Source of the DNA: CAVZKK01 sp964573475
GTDB taxonomy: Archaea > Thermoproteota > Bathyarchaeia > Bathyarchaeales > Bathycorpusculaceae
NCBI GenBank assembly: GCA_964573475.1
Contig: CAZNJT010000090.1
Coordinates: 1 to 5,600, forward strand
DNA length: 5,600 bases
Reading direction: 5' to 3'
A program made the translations under genes and the position numbers. Every line of letters begins with the position of its first letter. The first letter of the stretch is position 1. Below are positions 1-5,598 of this stretch, piece after piece. The notes under the pieces were generated by a model, which ran no database searches, was not told the origin of the DNA, and worked only from the letters and a program-made list of their open reading frames with translations.

Positions 1-317
1 AGCGGTCTACGCTCTGGAACCGGTAGAATGGGAGTTTTACCCTCAAACAAGTCCTTTCTAACGTAGAGAGCGCAATAGCAGGTTCCATATTCTGCAACAT
101 CTGGGTCTCTATAATCGCATGGACATATTATGTCTCTGTCAAACTCAAATTTTCCAGAAGCGAGTCTGCATGGACATGAGGGATAGCCATACCGCTCTTC
201 ATTCTGCTTGAGTCCTTCAAGAAGGTCTTTAAGAAAATCGGGGTCGGGGTTTAGGTAGTAGCCATAGGTTTTTGCGTCGCTTTCTGCTCTTTGTCGCACT
301 TTTTCTAAGGTTATCAA
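1..317 (-). CDS. Ferredoxin:thioredoxin (disulfide) reductase catalytic subunit, 3' end beyond window
   Basis: Uses a [4Fe-4S] cluster beside a redox-active disulfide to pass single electrons from ferredoxin to the disulfide of a thioredoxin-like partner in the cytoplasm. The 105 visible residues include the family's three Cys-X-Cys motifs: CPC at 48-50, CPC at 65-67 and CYC at 80-82. By analogy with plant FTR, C48, C65, C67 and C80 bind the cluster and C50/C82 form the active disulfide. Conserved YGYYLNPDP lies near residues 18-26 and PVPERRP near the end, so only a few C-terminal residues are probably missing. The start is TTG at 315-317: it overlaps the upstream glutaredoxin stop as TTGA and has AAAGGAGG ten bases before it. 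The third motif is CYC rather than the plant CHC, and its spacing differs. No variable (alpha) subunit is visible, as is usual for archaeal forms. The family call is secure; the exact partner is inferred. Confidence 0.93.
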   Translation of the reverse strand, partial: MITLEKVRQRAESDAKTYGYYLNPDPDFLKDLLEGLKQNEERYGYPSCPCRLASGKFEFDRDIICPCDYRDPDVAEYGTCYCALYVRKDLFEGKTPILPVPERRP

Positions 318-598
318 ATCTCTAAAGCCTCCTTTATCTTGTCCACATGGAAACCATTGATCAGAATCTTGCTGTCTATGATTATCGCAGGATAGCTAAG
401 TCTTCCTCCCTTGCTCAGAATGCCCTTGCTAACTTTTTCTTGATCCTCCTCGTCGCAAAGGTCAACATCAACATATTCGTATTCAATTTCATTTTCTCTC
501 AAGAACTTCTTTGTTTGTTTACACCATGCGCATGTGCTTAGCGCATACACGAAGACCTTATGCTTGCTGTTTCTACCAGAAACTTTCACTACTTTCAT
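314..598 (-). CDS. Glutaredoxin-like thioredoxin-fold protein (CAWC)
   Basis: Small cytoplasmic dithiol carrier of 94 residues with one thioredoxin/glutaredoxin fold. A first beta strand (VFVYALS) leads into the CxxC active site C-A-W-C at residues 23-26. A charged helix, the strand YEYVDVDL and the cis-proline motif SYPAI (Pro70) follow. A third cysteine (C48) lies outside the active site. The ATG at 596-598 is preferred because GGTGA (607-611) lies eight bases before it. A GTG four codons upstream (608-610) extends the frame but lies inside that ribosome-binding site. The stop overlaps the start of the FTR catalytic subunit by four bases, so the two are almost certainly co-translated. Inference: this protein is the substrate that FTR reduces, taking the role thioredoxin has in chloroplasts. 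Whether it handles glutathione is doubtful, since archaea generally lack it; NrdH-like or thioredoxin-like use is more likely. Confidence 0.88.
   Translation of the reverse strand: MKVVKVSGRNSKHKVFVYALSTCAWCKQTKKFLRENEIEYEYVDVDLCDEEDQEKVSKGILSKGGRLSYPAIIIDSKILINGFHVDKIKEALEI
328..335 (-). promoter_or_regulatory. Ribosome-binding site of the FTR gene
   Basis: AAAGGAGG on the minus strand, inside the end of the glutaredoxin reading frame and ten bases before the TTG at 315-317. It decides the otherwise unobvious TTG start and supports translation of FTR from the same transcript as the glutaredoxin. Confidence 0.8.
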
Positions 599-606
599 TG
601 ATTGTC

Positions 607-611
607 TCACC
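607..611 (-). promoter_or_regulatory. Ribosome-binding site of the glutaredoxin-like gene
   Basis: GGTGA on the minus strand, matching the 16S 3' end complement GGAGGTGAT, eight bases before the ATG at 596-598. It overlaps the alternative GTG at 608-610 and so argues against that start. Confidence 0.6.
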
Positions 612-640
612 TATCTCTCTAGCGTTTTTCATTCTTTTCC

Positions 641-646
641 TTTAAA
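641..646 (-). promoter_or_regulatory. Possible TATA box for the glutaredoxin-FTR operon
   Basis: TTTAAA core (GCTTTAAAGG context) on the minus strand. With the archaeal spacing of about 26 bases, transcription would start near 618, giving a leader of about 20 bases to the ATG at 598. The remainder of the gap between this operon and sod (599-711) is AT-rich, with no hairpin or minus-strand T-run that I can see. It is a short consensus in AT-rich DNA, hence low confidence. Confidence 0.4.
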
Positions 647-711
647 GCATCTTCTATTTTTTTCACTTATGTAGTTCTTTATGATAACAAACTTTTTTAT
701 CTTTGATTACA

Positions 712-1326
712 CTACTTCATTGCTTCTTCTAGCCTTTTATTCACTCCATCCCAATTGACAATGCTCCAGAAGACATCGACAAATTTGGCTCTTTCATTTT
801 TGTAATCAATATAGTATGCGTGCTCGAAGACATCCAGCACCATCAGAATTCGGAACATGGGGTAAACGTTGGTGTTATGCTTTTCTATCTGCATTATTAT
901 CGGGCGATTAGTTTGCCTACAGAAAGTCAACGCTGCCCATCCAGAACCTTCTACACTCACCGCAGCCTGCGTGAATTCCTTCTTGAACCTTTCAAAACTC
1001 CCAAACTCTCTTTCTATGGCATCGCCCAAAACTCCGCCTGGCTTTCCACCGCCCTTGCCAGCTGGCACTAAATTACCCCAAAACAGCGAGTGTAGGAGAT
1101 GCCCTCCTATGTTCCATGAAAGTTCCTTCAAGGTAGATTTAACATCTAGGTCGGTGCCCTCTTTTCTTGCCTTGTCCAATTTTTGAAGTGTTGCATTGGC
1201 GCCGTTAACGTATGCTTGATGATGCTTGCTGTGGTGTATCCTTAATTGCTCCTCAGACATGTATGGCGCTAAGTCCTTGTAATCGTAAGGCAGTTTTGGC
1301 AAAACATAAAACTTGGTTTCTTCCAA
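712..1326 (-). CDS. sod: Superoxide dismutase, Fe/Mn family
   Basis: Converts superoxide to oxygen and hydrogen peroxide in the cytoplasm. At 204 residues it has normal family length and is complete. Metal ligands are all present: His31 in IHHSKHH, His79 in HLLHSLFW, and Asp165 and His169 in DVFEHAYY. Tyr39 matches the active-site gateway tyrosine (E. coli Tyr34). The signature carries Phe instead of the commoner Trp, which the family pattern allows. The position of the FeSOD outer-sphere Gln (Gln69) is Gly75, and the MnSOD Gln position appears to be His150 (IEKHN), as in other archaeal enzymes, so Fe versus Mn cannot be decided from sequence. The start is TTG at 1324-1326, with GAGGTGAT just upstream; an ATG at 1331-1333 is out of frame. 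It diverges from rubredoxin and is separated from the glutaredoxin operon by about 110 bases. Confidence 0.98.
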   Translation of the reverse strand: MEETKFYVLPKLPYDYKDLAPYMSEEQLRIHHSKHHQAYVNGANATLQKLDKARKEGTDLDVKSTLKELSWNIGGHLLHSLFWGNLVPAGKGGGKPGGVLGDAIEREFGSFERFKKEFTQAAVSVEGSGWAALTFCRQTNRPIIMQIEKHNTNVYPMFRILMVLDVFEHAYYIDYKNERAKFVDVFWSIVNWDGVNKRLEEAMK

Positions 1327-1331
1327 ATTTC

Positions 1332-1339
1332 ATCACCTC
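1332..1339 (-). promoter_or_regulatory. Ribosome-binding site of sod
   Basis: GAGGTGAT on the minus strand, a near-complete match to the 16S 3' end complement, five bases before the TTG start at 1324-1326. It fixes the TTG as the sod start. Confidence 0.8.
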
Positions 1340-1368
1340 AAACTATTAGTCATTCTAGATGTAAATCG

Positions 1369-1376
1369 TTTTATAC
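1369..1376 (-). promoter_or_regulatory. TATA box of sod
   Basis: GTATAAAA on the minus strand, preceded by the purine-rich CAAA. A start about 26 bases downstream (near 1347) would give a leader of about 20 bases containing the ribosome-binding site. The same bases read on the plus strand (TTTTATAC) could in principle serve the rightward gene, but a better box for it lies at 1408-1416. Confidence 0.55.
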
Positions 1377-1407
1377 TTTGTCATTTTAGACGTTTCATAT
1401 GGTAGAG

Positions 1408-1416
1408 TTTAAATAT
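1408..1416 (+). promoter_or_regulatory. TATA box of rubredoxin
   Basis: TTTAAATAT preceded by purine-rich GGTAGAG, which resembles a BRE plus TATA arrangement. The predicted transcription start near 1438 leaves a leader of about 18 bases carrying GGTGA before the TTG at 1456. It would lie inside the coding region if the longer ATG start at 1399 were used, which argues against that start. Confidence 0.5.
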
Positions 1417-1445
1417 GTTGACATGGCAAGATTTGTTCTTAAAAT

Positions 1446-1450
1446 GGTGA
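1446..1450 (+). promoter_or_regulatory. Ribosome-binding site of rubredoxin
   Basis: GGTGA five bases before the TTG at 1456-1458, with spacing comparable to that of sod and pdo. It supports the short rubredoxin. Confidence 0.6.
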
Positions 1451-1455
1451 ATAAG

Positions 1456-1617
1456 TTGGAAAAGTGGGAATGCACGGTTTGCGGTTACATATACGATCCA
1501 GAGATAGGAGACCCGGAACACGGTGTAGAACCTGGAACACCTTTCGAGGCTTTACCTGAGAATTGGGTTTGCCCAGTTTGCGGCGTCCCTAAGGACCAGT
1601 TTGTCAAAAAAGAATAA
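1456..1617 (+). CDS. Rubredoxin
   Basis: Small cytoplasmic electron carrier with one iron bound by four cysteines. The 53-residue product has CTVCG (C6, C9) and CPVCG (C39, C42), the conserved aromatic positions (W4, Y11, Y13, F30, W37) and the usual GYIYDPEIGDPE and PGTPFEALPENW blocks, so it is a complete, ordinary rubredoxin. I chose TTG at 1456: it gives the classical MEKWECTVCGY N-terminus, has GGTGA five bases upstream, and leaves a TATA-like box at 1408-1416 in the promoter. An in-frame ATG at 1399 would add 19 residues not typical of the family; ATGs at 1423 and 1444 are further options. It diverges from sod, so oxidative-stress use is plausible. In anaerobes rubredoxin commonly feeds superoxide reductase, rubrerythrin or flavodiiron proteins, none of which is in this window. 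Confidence 0.95.
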   Translation: MEKWECTVCGYIYDPEIGDPEHGVEPGTPFEALPENWVCPVCGVPKDQFVKKE

Positions 1618-1672
1618 ATGGACCAGTTTAATCGTTGGAACCTTAAAGACTGTGGCCTAACTAATTTTAAAC

Positions 1673-1681
1673 CTTTTATAC
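1673..1681 (+). promoter_or_regulatory. Possible TATA box of nrdJ
   Basis: CTTTTATAC in the 88-base or so gap between rubredoxin and nrdJ. The predicted start near 1703 gives a leader of ten bases or fewer. A second AT-rich element (CTAATTTTAAA, 1661-1671) could serve instead. No clear ribosome-binding site precedes nrdJ, which fits leaderless or near-leaderless translation. Confidence 0.4.
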
Positions 1682-1711
1682 CATAATTCAGCTAATTTTA
1701 AATGATTGGCT

Positions 1712-4700
1712 ATGTCTATCACGAAAATTAAGAAGAGAGACGGAAGAATCGTCGATTTCGATTCTAGCAGAATCAAGGATGCAATCCACAAGGCTTTCAT
1801 TGCTGTTGAACTTGAGGATGGAGAAAGGGCTGGAAGCATAACTAGAGAAGTTGTTAGGCTTTTAGAGGAAAAGTTTGTGGATAGAATTCCGTCGGTTGAA
1901 GATGCCCAAGACCTCGTCATAGAAGTTTTAAAGAAAAATGGCTATGAAAAAGTTGCGGCGGAATATCAAGATTACAGGAAGAAGAAAGATGAAATAAGGG
2001 ACTTAAGAGAGAAACTTGGAATAGTAGATCCGAAACTAACGGTCAACGCTTTTGAAGTCTTAAACAGAAGATATCTTTTGAAAGATGAGATGGAAAGAAT
2101 CATAGAAACTCCTGCTCAGCTTTTTATGAGAGTTGCCGAAGCAACAGCGAAGATCGACGAAAAATACAGGGAAGAACCGAAGGAAAGCGAAAAGATTTTC
2201 TATGATATGATGACAAGGCTGGAATTTATTCCTAACTCTCCAACACTTTTCAACGCGGGAACAGAGATCGGTCAGTTATCTGCATGTTTCGTTTTGCCCG
2301 TCGGAGATTCTTTGGAAAGCATTTTCGATGCAGTGAAAAGTATGGCTTTGATTGAAAAAAGTGGTGGAGGAGTTGGCTTCGATTTTTCCAAGCTAAGACC
2401 AAAAGGAGACATTGTCAAATCAACTAAGGGTGTTGCATCTGGACCTGTGAGTTTCATGCGCGTTTTCGATACATCCACGGAAGTCATAAAGGCTGGCGGA
2501 AAAAGAAGAGGCGCCATGATGGGAATTTTAAGAGTTGACCACTCAGACATTATCGAGTTCATAACTTCTAAACAAAAATCGGAATTTCTTTCAAACTTCA
2601 ACATTTCGGTTGCCATTACCGACAATTTTATGAAAACTCTTGAAGAAGACGAAGAATATTGGCTAATCAACCCAAGGAACAAAGAAAAAGTAAGAACGCT
2701 TAAAGCCGAAGATGTTTGGAATTTGATGGCAAAGTCCGCTTGGGCGAGTGGAGATCCTGGGGTTATTTTTATTGACGAGATTAACAGACATAACCCAACT
2801 CCACAGGTAGGGAAGATAGAATCCACCAACCCTTGCATTACTTCAGACGCATGGATTATGACAGAAGATGGTCCAAGGCAAGTTAAAGAACTCTACGGCA
2901 AAAAATTCACCGCCATTGTAAACAATGAAAAATGGGAATCTTCAGAAAACGGTTTCTTCTCAACTGGAACTAAACCCGTCTACCAACTAAAAACCAGAGA
3001 GGGCTTTGAACTGCGCCTTACAAAAGACCATCCCGTTATGAAAGTGAAAAGAATAACAAGATACAAAATGGAAAGGGAATGGGTAAACGCAGAAACTCTG
3101 AAAACCGGGGACAAAATCGTTTTGAACAATCATCGAAGCCTTAACGGTTGGAAAGGAAAGTATGGCGAACGTGAAGGTTACTTAAATGGCTTGCTTTTAG
3201 GAGATGGAACAATCAAAAAAGATAAGGTAATTCTCTCCTCATGGGGCGATGGAAAAGGCTCAAAGGCAGTCAGATCTTTAGCTTTTGCCTACGCTGAGAC
3301 ATTGCCTCATAGATCTAACTTCAATGGATGGATGAGGGTGAAAGGCAGGAAAGAATATCGAATGTCCATGGGATACTTTAAAAAATTAGCGATGGAACTT
3401 GGACTAAAGCCCGGAATGAAAACAATCACCAAAGAGATGGAACAGACTTCTTCTGAGTTTTGTAAAGGTTTGCTCAGAGGATTATTTGATGCAGATGGCT
3501 CTATGCAGGGAAGACAATCTAAAGGAGTCAGCATTAGACTAGCTCAGAGCAATCTTGAAATCCTAAAGGCCGTTCAACGTATTCTCTTGAGGTTTGGAAT
3601 ATTTTCAAAGATTTACGTTAACAGAAGAGGTGAAGGAATTTCAAAGATGCCAAACGGAAAGGGTGGAACAAAAAATTACCTACATAAACCTCAACATGAA
3701 TTAGTAATCTCCAAAGAAAACATACGCTATTTCTATCAGAAGGTGGAATTCGGAAATTCACGTAAAATGGAGAAACTTGAGAAAGCTGTAAAGTCTTACA
3801 AGAGAAAAATGAATAGAGAACGTTTTATAGCGACTGCAAATGAGATAACTCAAAGCGCTTTAGAAGAGGTTTACGACGCAAAAATTCCGGGAATAAATGC
3901 GTTTGACGCAAACGGATTTTACGTTCACAATTGTGGAGAACAACCGTTGCTTCCTTATGAATCTTGTAATTTAGGCTCAATAAATCTTTCAAGAATTGTT
4001 GAAGAGGGAAAGATAAACTGGGAAAAACTAAGAGAAACCGTGAGAAACGCCGTTCACTTTCTTGACAACATCATAGACGCAAATAATTATCCTCTGAAAG
4101 AAATAGAGGCCATAACAAGAGCAAACAGAAAAATAGGCTTAGGCGTTATGGGATTTGCAGACATGCTCATAAAACTTGGAATCCCCTACAACTCAGAAGA
4201 AGCCCTGCAACTTGCTGAAAATCTAATGAAATTTATCGAAGCAGAATCTCACAAGAAATCGGTGGAGATTGGCGAAGAAAGAGGGTCGTTCCCGAACTTT
4301 GAAAAAAGCATCTGGAAAGACAAGTATAGTGCCATGAGAAATGCTACAGTAACAACCATAGCGCCAACAGGAAGCATAAGCATAATAGCTGGATGCTCTT
4401 CGGGAATTGAACCCATATTCGCAATATCCTTCATAAGAAACGTGCTAGGCGGAACTAGGCTTTTTGAAACCAATCCCTTGTTCGAAATAATGGCTAAAAA
4501 AAGAGGGTTCTACAGCGCCGAGCTTTTGGAAGGAATAGCAAAAACGGGTTCCGCTCAGAAAATTGAGGCGATACCAGAAGATGTTAAGAAGATTTTTGTC
4601 ACAGCCCTAGATATTCAACCCGAATGGCACGTTAGAATGCAAGCCGCCTTTCAGAAGTACACAGACAATGCTGTATCAAAAACAGTAAACATGCCCAATG

Positions 4701-4903
4701 AGGCAAGGGTTGAGGATGTTAGAAAAGTCTACGAGCTAGCATGGAAGCTAAAATGTAAAGGCGTCACTGTTTTTAGATATGGAAGCAAGCCAGAGCAAGT
4801 TCTATACATAGGAGAAATAAAAACTAAAGAGACAAAATTTGTTGCTGCAGAATCGGAATATGCTGGTGGCTGCCCAACAAAAACTTGTCCATTCCCAAGT
4901 TAA
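1712..4903 (+). CDS. nrdJ: Adenosylcobalamin-dependent (class II) ribonucleotide reductase precursor with intein
   Basis: Reduces ribonucleotides to deoxyribonucleotides for DNA synthesis, using coenzyme B12 to make a cysteine thiyl radical, so oxygen is neither needed nor harmful to catalysis. The precursor is 1063 residues; removing the intein leaves 697. Order: ATP-cone allosteric domain (about 3-95, KKRDGRIVDFD); RNR N-terminal helices; barrel start with NSPTLFNAGT; first redox cysteine C192 (SACFVLPV); GGGVGFDFSKLRP; the NPC motif; the intein (375-740); then CGEQPLLPYESC. C741 (C375 after splicing) is the thiyl-radical cysteine, with N373 and E377 (spliced numbering) beside it. C752 is the second redox cysteine. 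APTGSIS and GIEPIF follow. A C-terminal tail ends in CPTKTC (C1054, C1059), which would re-reduce the active site and be recharged by a redoxin. The ATG at 1712 is preferred over an in-frame TTG at 1706; neither has a strong ribosome-binding site. Confidence 0.96.
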   Translation: MSITKIKKRDGRIVDFDSSRIKDAIHKAFIAVELEDGERAGSITREVVRLLEEKFVDRIPSVEDAQDLVIEVLKKNGYEKVAAEYQDYRKKKDEIRDLREKLGIVDPKLTVNAFEVLNRRYLLKDEMERIIETPAQLFMRVAEATAKIDEKYREEPKESEKIFYDMMTRLEFIPNSPTLFNAGTEIGQLSACFVLPVGDSLESIFDAVKSMALIEKSGGGVGFDFSKLRPKGDIVKSTKGVASGPVSFMRVFDTSTEVIKAGGKRRGAMMGILRVDHSDIIEFITSKQKSEFLSNFNISVAITDNFMKTLEEDEEYWLINPRNKEKVRTLKAEDVWNLMAKSAWASGDPGVIFIDEINRHNPTPQVGKIESTNPCITSDAWIMTEDGPRQVKELYGKKFTAIVNNEKWESSENGFFSTGTKPVYQLKTREGFELRLTKDHPVMKVKRITRYKMEREWVNAETLKTGDKIVLNNHRSLNGWKGKYGEREGYLNGLLLGDGTIKKDKVILSSWGDGKGSKAVRSLAFAYAETLPHRSNFNGWMRVKGRKEYRMSMGYFKKLAMELGLKPGMKTITKEMEQTSSEFCKGLLRGLFDADGSMQGRQSKGVSIRLAQSNLEILKAVQRILLRFGIFSKIYVNRRGEGISKMPNGKGGTKNYLHKPQHELVISKENIRYFYQKVEFGNSRKMEKLEKAVKSYKRKMNRERFIATANEITQSALEEVYDAKIPGINAFDANGFYVHNCGEQPLLPYESCNLGSINLSRIVEEGKINWEKLRETVRNAVHFLDNIIDANNYPLKEIEAITRANRKIGLGVMGFADMLIKLGIPYNSEEALQLAENLMKFIEAESHKKSVEIGEERGSFPNFEKSIWKDKYSAMRNATVTTIAPTGSISIIAGCSSGIEPIFAISFIRNVLGGTRLFETNPLFEIMAKKRGFYSAELLEGIAKTGSAQKIEAIPEDVKKIFVTALDIQPEWHVRMQAAFQKYTDNAVSKTVNMPNEARVEDVRKVYELAWKLKCKGVTVFRYGSKPEQVLYIGEIKTKETKFVAAESEYAGGCPTKTCPFPS
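2834..3931 (+). mobile_element. Full-length intein with LAGLIDADG homing endonuclease, in nrdJ
   Basis: A 366-residue in-frame protein-splicing element. Numbering below is for the intein. The N-terminal nucleophile is Cys1 (CITSDAWIM). Block B is LTKDHPV with Thr63 and His66. Block F is VYDAKIPG with Asp348. Block G is GFYVHN with His365 and Asn366, followed by extein Cys+1. The splicing residues of a class 1 intein are therefore all present. The family's frequent block F histidine appears replaced (INAF). Between the splicing halves lie two dodecapeptide motifs, GLLLGDG (Asp124) and GLFDADG (Asp221), each with its catalytic aspartate, so the endonuclease looks intact. There is no stop or frameshift. 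Insertion is between Pro and the catalytic Cys of the RNR motif NPCGEQP, a known kind of intein site because it is extremely conserved. Only one other cysteine (C210) occurs inside. Confidence 0.97.
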
Positions 4904-4910
4904 TAATTTC

Positions 4911-4919
4911 GTTTTAAAG
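4911..4919 (+). promoter_or_regulatory. Possible TATA box of pdo
   Basis: GTTTTAAAG in the 50-base gap after nrdJ. The predicted start near 4940 would give a leader of about 15 bases with GGTGAT, like the other leaders here. If it is real, pdo can be transcribed independently; otherwise it is read through from nrdJ. Confidence 0.4.
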
Positions 4920-4943
4920 TATGATGCTACTATAAGCTAGTAT

Positions 4944-4949
4944 GGTGAT
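4944..4949 (+). promoter_or_regulatory. Ribosome-binding site of pdo
   Basis: GGTGAT four bases before the GTG at 4954-4956. It favours GTG over the in-frame TTG two codons later. Confidence 0.7.
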
Positions 4950-4953
4950 GTGA

Positions 4954-5598
4954 GTGAGTTTGATACCTGACGAACACAAGGAACATTTAAGAATGGAGCT
5001 TAACGAGAAACTGGAAAAACCAATAAAAATTATCATGTTTACTCAAGAAGTTGAGTGCCAATTCTGCATGCAGACTAGGCAGTTGATCAATGAATTAGCC
5101 GCTTTAAATGACAAGATCAAAGTTGAGATCTACGATTTTCTTAAGGATTCTGAGAAGGCTAAGGAATATGGCGTGGATAAGGTTCCCGCAATAGTCATTG
5201 TGAGTGAAAAGGACTATGGAATAAGGTTTTACGGAATCCCGTATGGTTATGAGCTTCAAACCCTTTTAGAAGGTGTAATAAACGTTTCAAGAGGCAGAAC
5301 AGACGTTTCAGAAGAGACCAGAAAAAAGCTGAGAGAAATTAAAACACCAGTTCACATTCAAGTTTTCGTGACTTTAACATGTCCATATTGCCCAGTTGTG
5401 GCAACCATTGCCTACAAATTCGCGATAGAAAGTGACTTGATAAAGGCAGACGTTATCGAGGCAAGTGAATTCCCACAGTTAGCCGTCAAGTATGCTGTGA
5501 TGGGAACGCCAAAAACTGTTATAAACGAAAAAATAGAGTTTATCGGAGCATTTCCTGAAGACCTCTTTTTAGAACATGTGCTGCTTGCTACTTATTGA
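4954..5598 (+). CDS. pdo: Protein disulfide oxidoreductase, two tandem thioredoxin folds
   Basis: Cytoplasmic dithiol/disulfide exchange protein of the archaeal PDO (glutaredoxin-like) family, which in thermophiles forms, reduces and isomerises protein disulfides. The 214-residue protein is complete, close to the usual length of about 225. The N-terminal unit has the active site CQFC (C35, C38) and cis-proline KVPAIV (P78). The C-terminal unit has CPYC (C143, C146) and cis-proline GTPKTV (P186). Both units therefore look competent, and the CQ-aromatic-C / CPYC pairing is the same type as in Pyrococcus PDO. There is no signal peptide. The GTG start is backed by GGTGAT just upstream. It lies 50 bases after nrdJ on the same strand, so it may be transcribed with it. 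Inference: it could be a reductant for the NrdJ C-terminal CxxxxC tail. A thioredoxin-reductase partner is not in the window. Confidence 0.95.
   Translation: MSLIPDEHKEHLRMELNEKLEKPIKIIMFTQEVECQFCMQTRQLINELAALNDKIKVEIYDFLKDSEKAKEYGVDKVPAIVIVSEKDYGIRFYGIPYGYELQTLLEGVINVSRGRTDVSEETRKKLREIKTPVHIQVFVTLTCPYCPVVATIAYKFAIESDLIKADVIEASEFPQLAVKYAVMGTPKTVINEKIEFIGAFPEDLFLEHVLLATY

Noticed and set aside
347..541. 64-codon plus-strand frame opposite the glutaredoxin gene
   Set aside because: It is antisense to a conserved CxxC protein; its hydrophobic run is the complement of charged codons, not a credible membrane protein.
611..711. Terminator between sod and the glutaredoxin operon
   Set aside because: The T-runs are on the plus strand, the wrong strand for leftward transcription, and I find no convincing hairpin.
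820..1186. Plus-strand open frames opposite sod
   Set aside because: They overlap the clearly coding SOD gene, have low-complexity implausible translations and lack ribosome-binding sites.
1331..1333. ATG on the minus strand just before sod
   Set aside because: It is out of frame with SOD; its bases overlap the end of the ribosome-binding site for the TTG start.
1618..1705. Terminator after rubredoxin
   Set aside because: Only short TTTT runs occur, and they are better explained as nrdJ promoter elements in AT-rich DNA.
2272..2838. 188-codon open frame on the minus strand within nrdJ
   Set aside because: Lies opposite strongly conserved RNR sequence, shows no recognisable domain, and is a shadow of the real gene. 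The same holds for the minus-strand frames at 1657-1920, 3307-3534 and 4249-4473.
1712..4903. A second intein in nrdJ
   Set aside because: Other common RNR insertion sites (GGGVGFDF, APTGSIS) are uninterrupted, and only one set of splicing and LAGLIDADG motifs is present.
1712..4903. Class I (NrdA) or class III (NrdD) reductase
   Set aside because: NPCGEQPL, SACFVLPV and the CxxxxC tail fit class II. There is no glycyl-radical motif and no neighbouring small subunit or activase.
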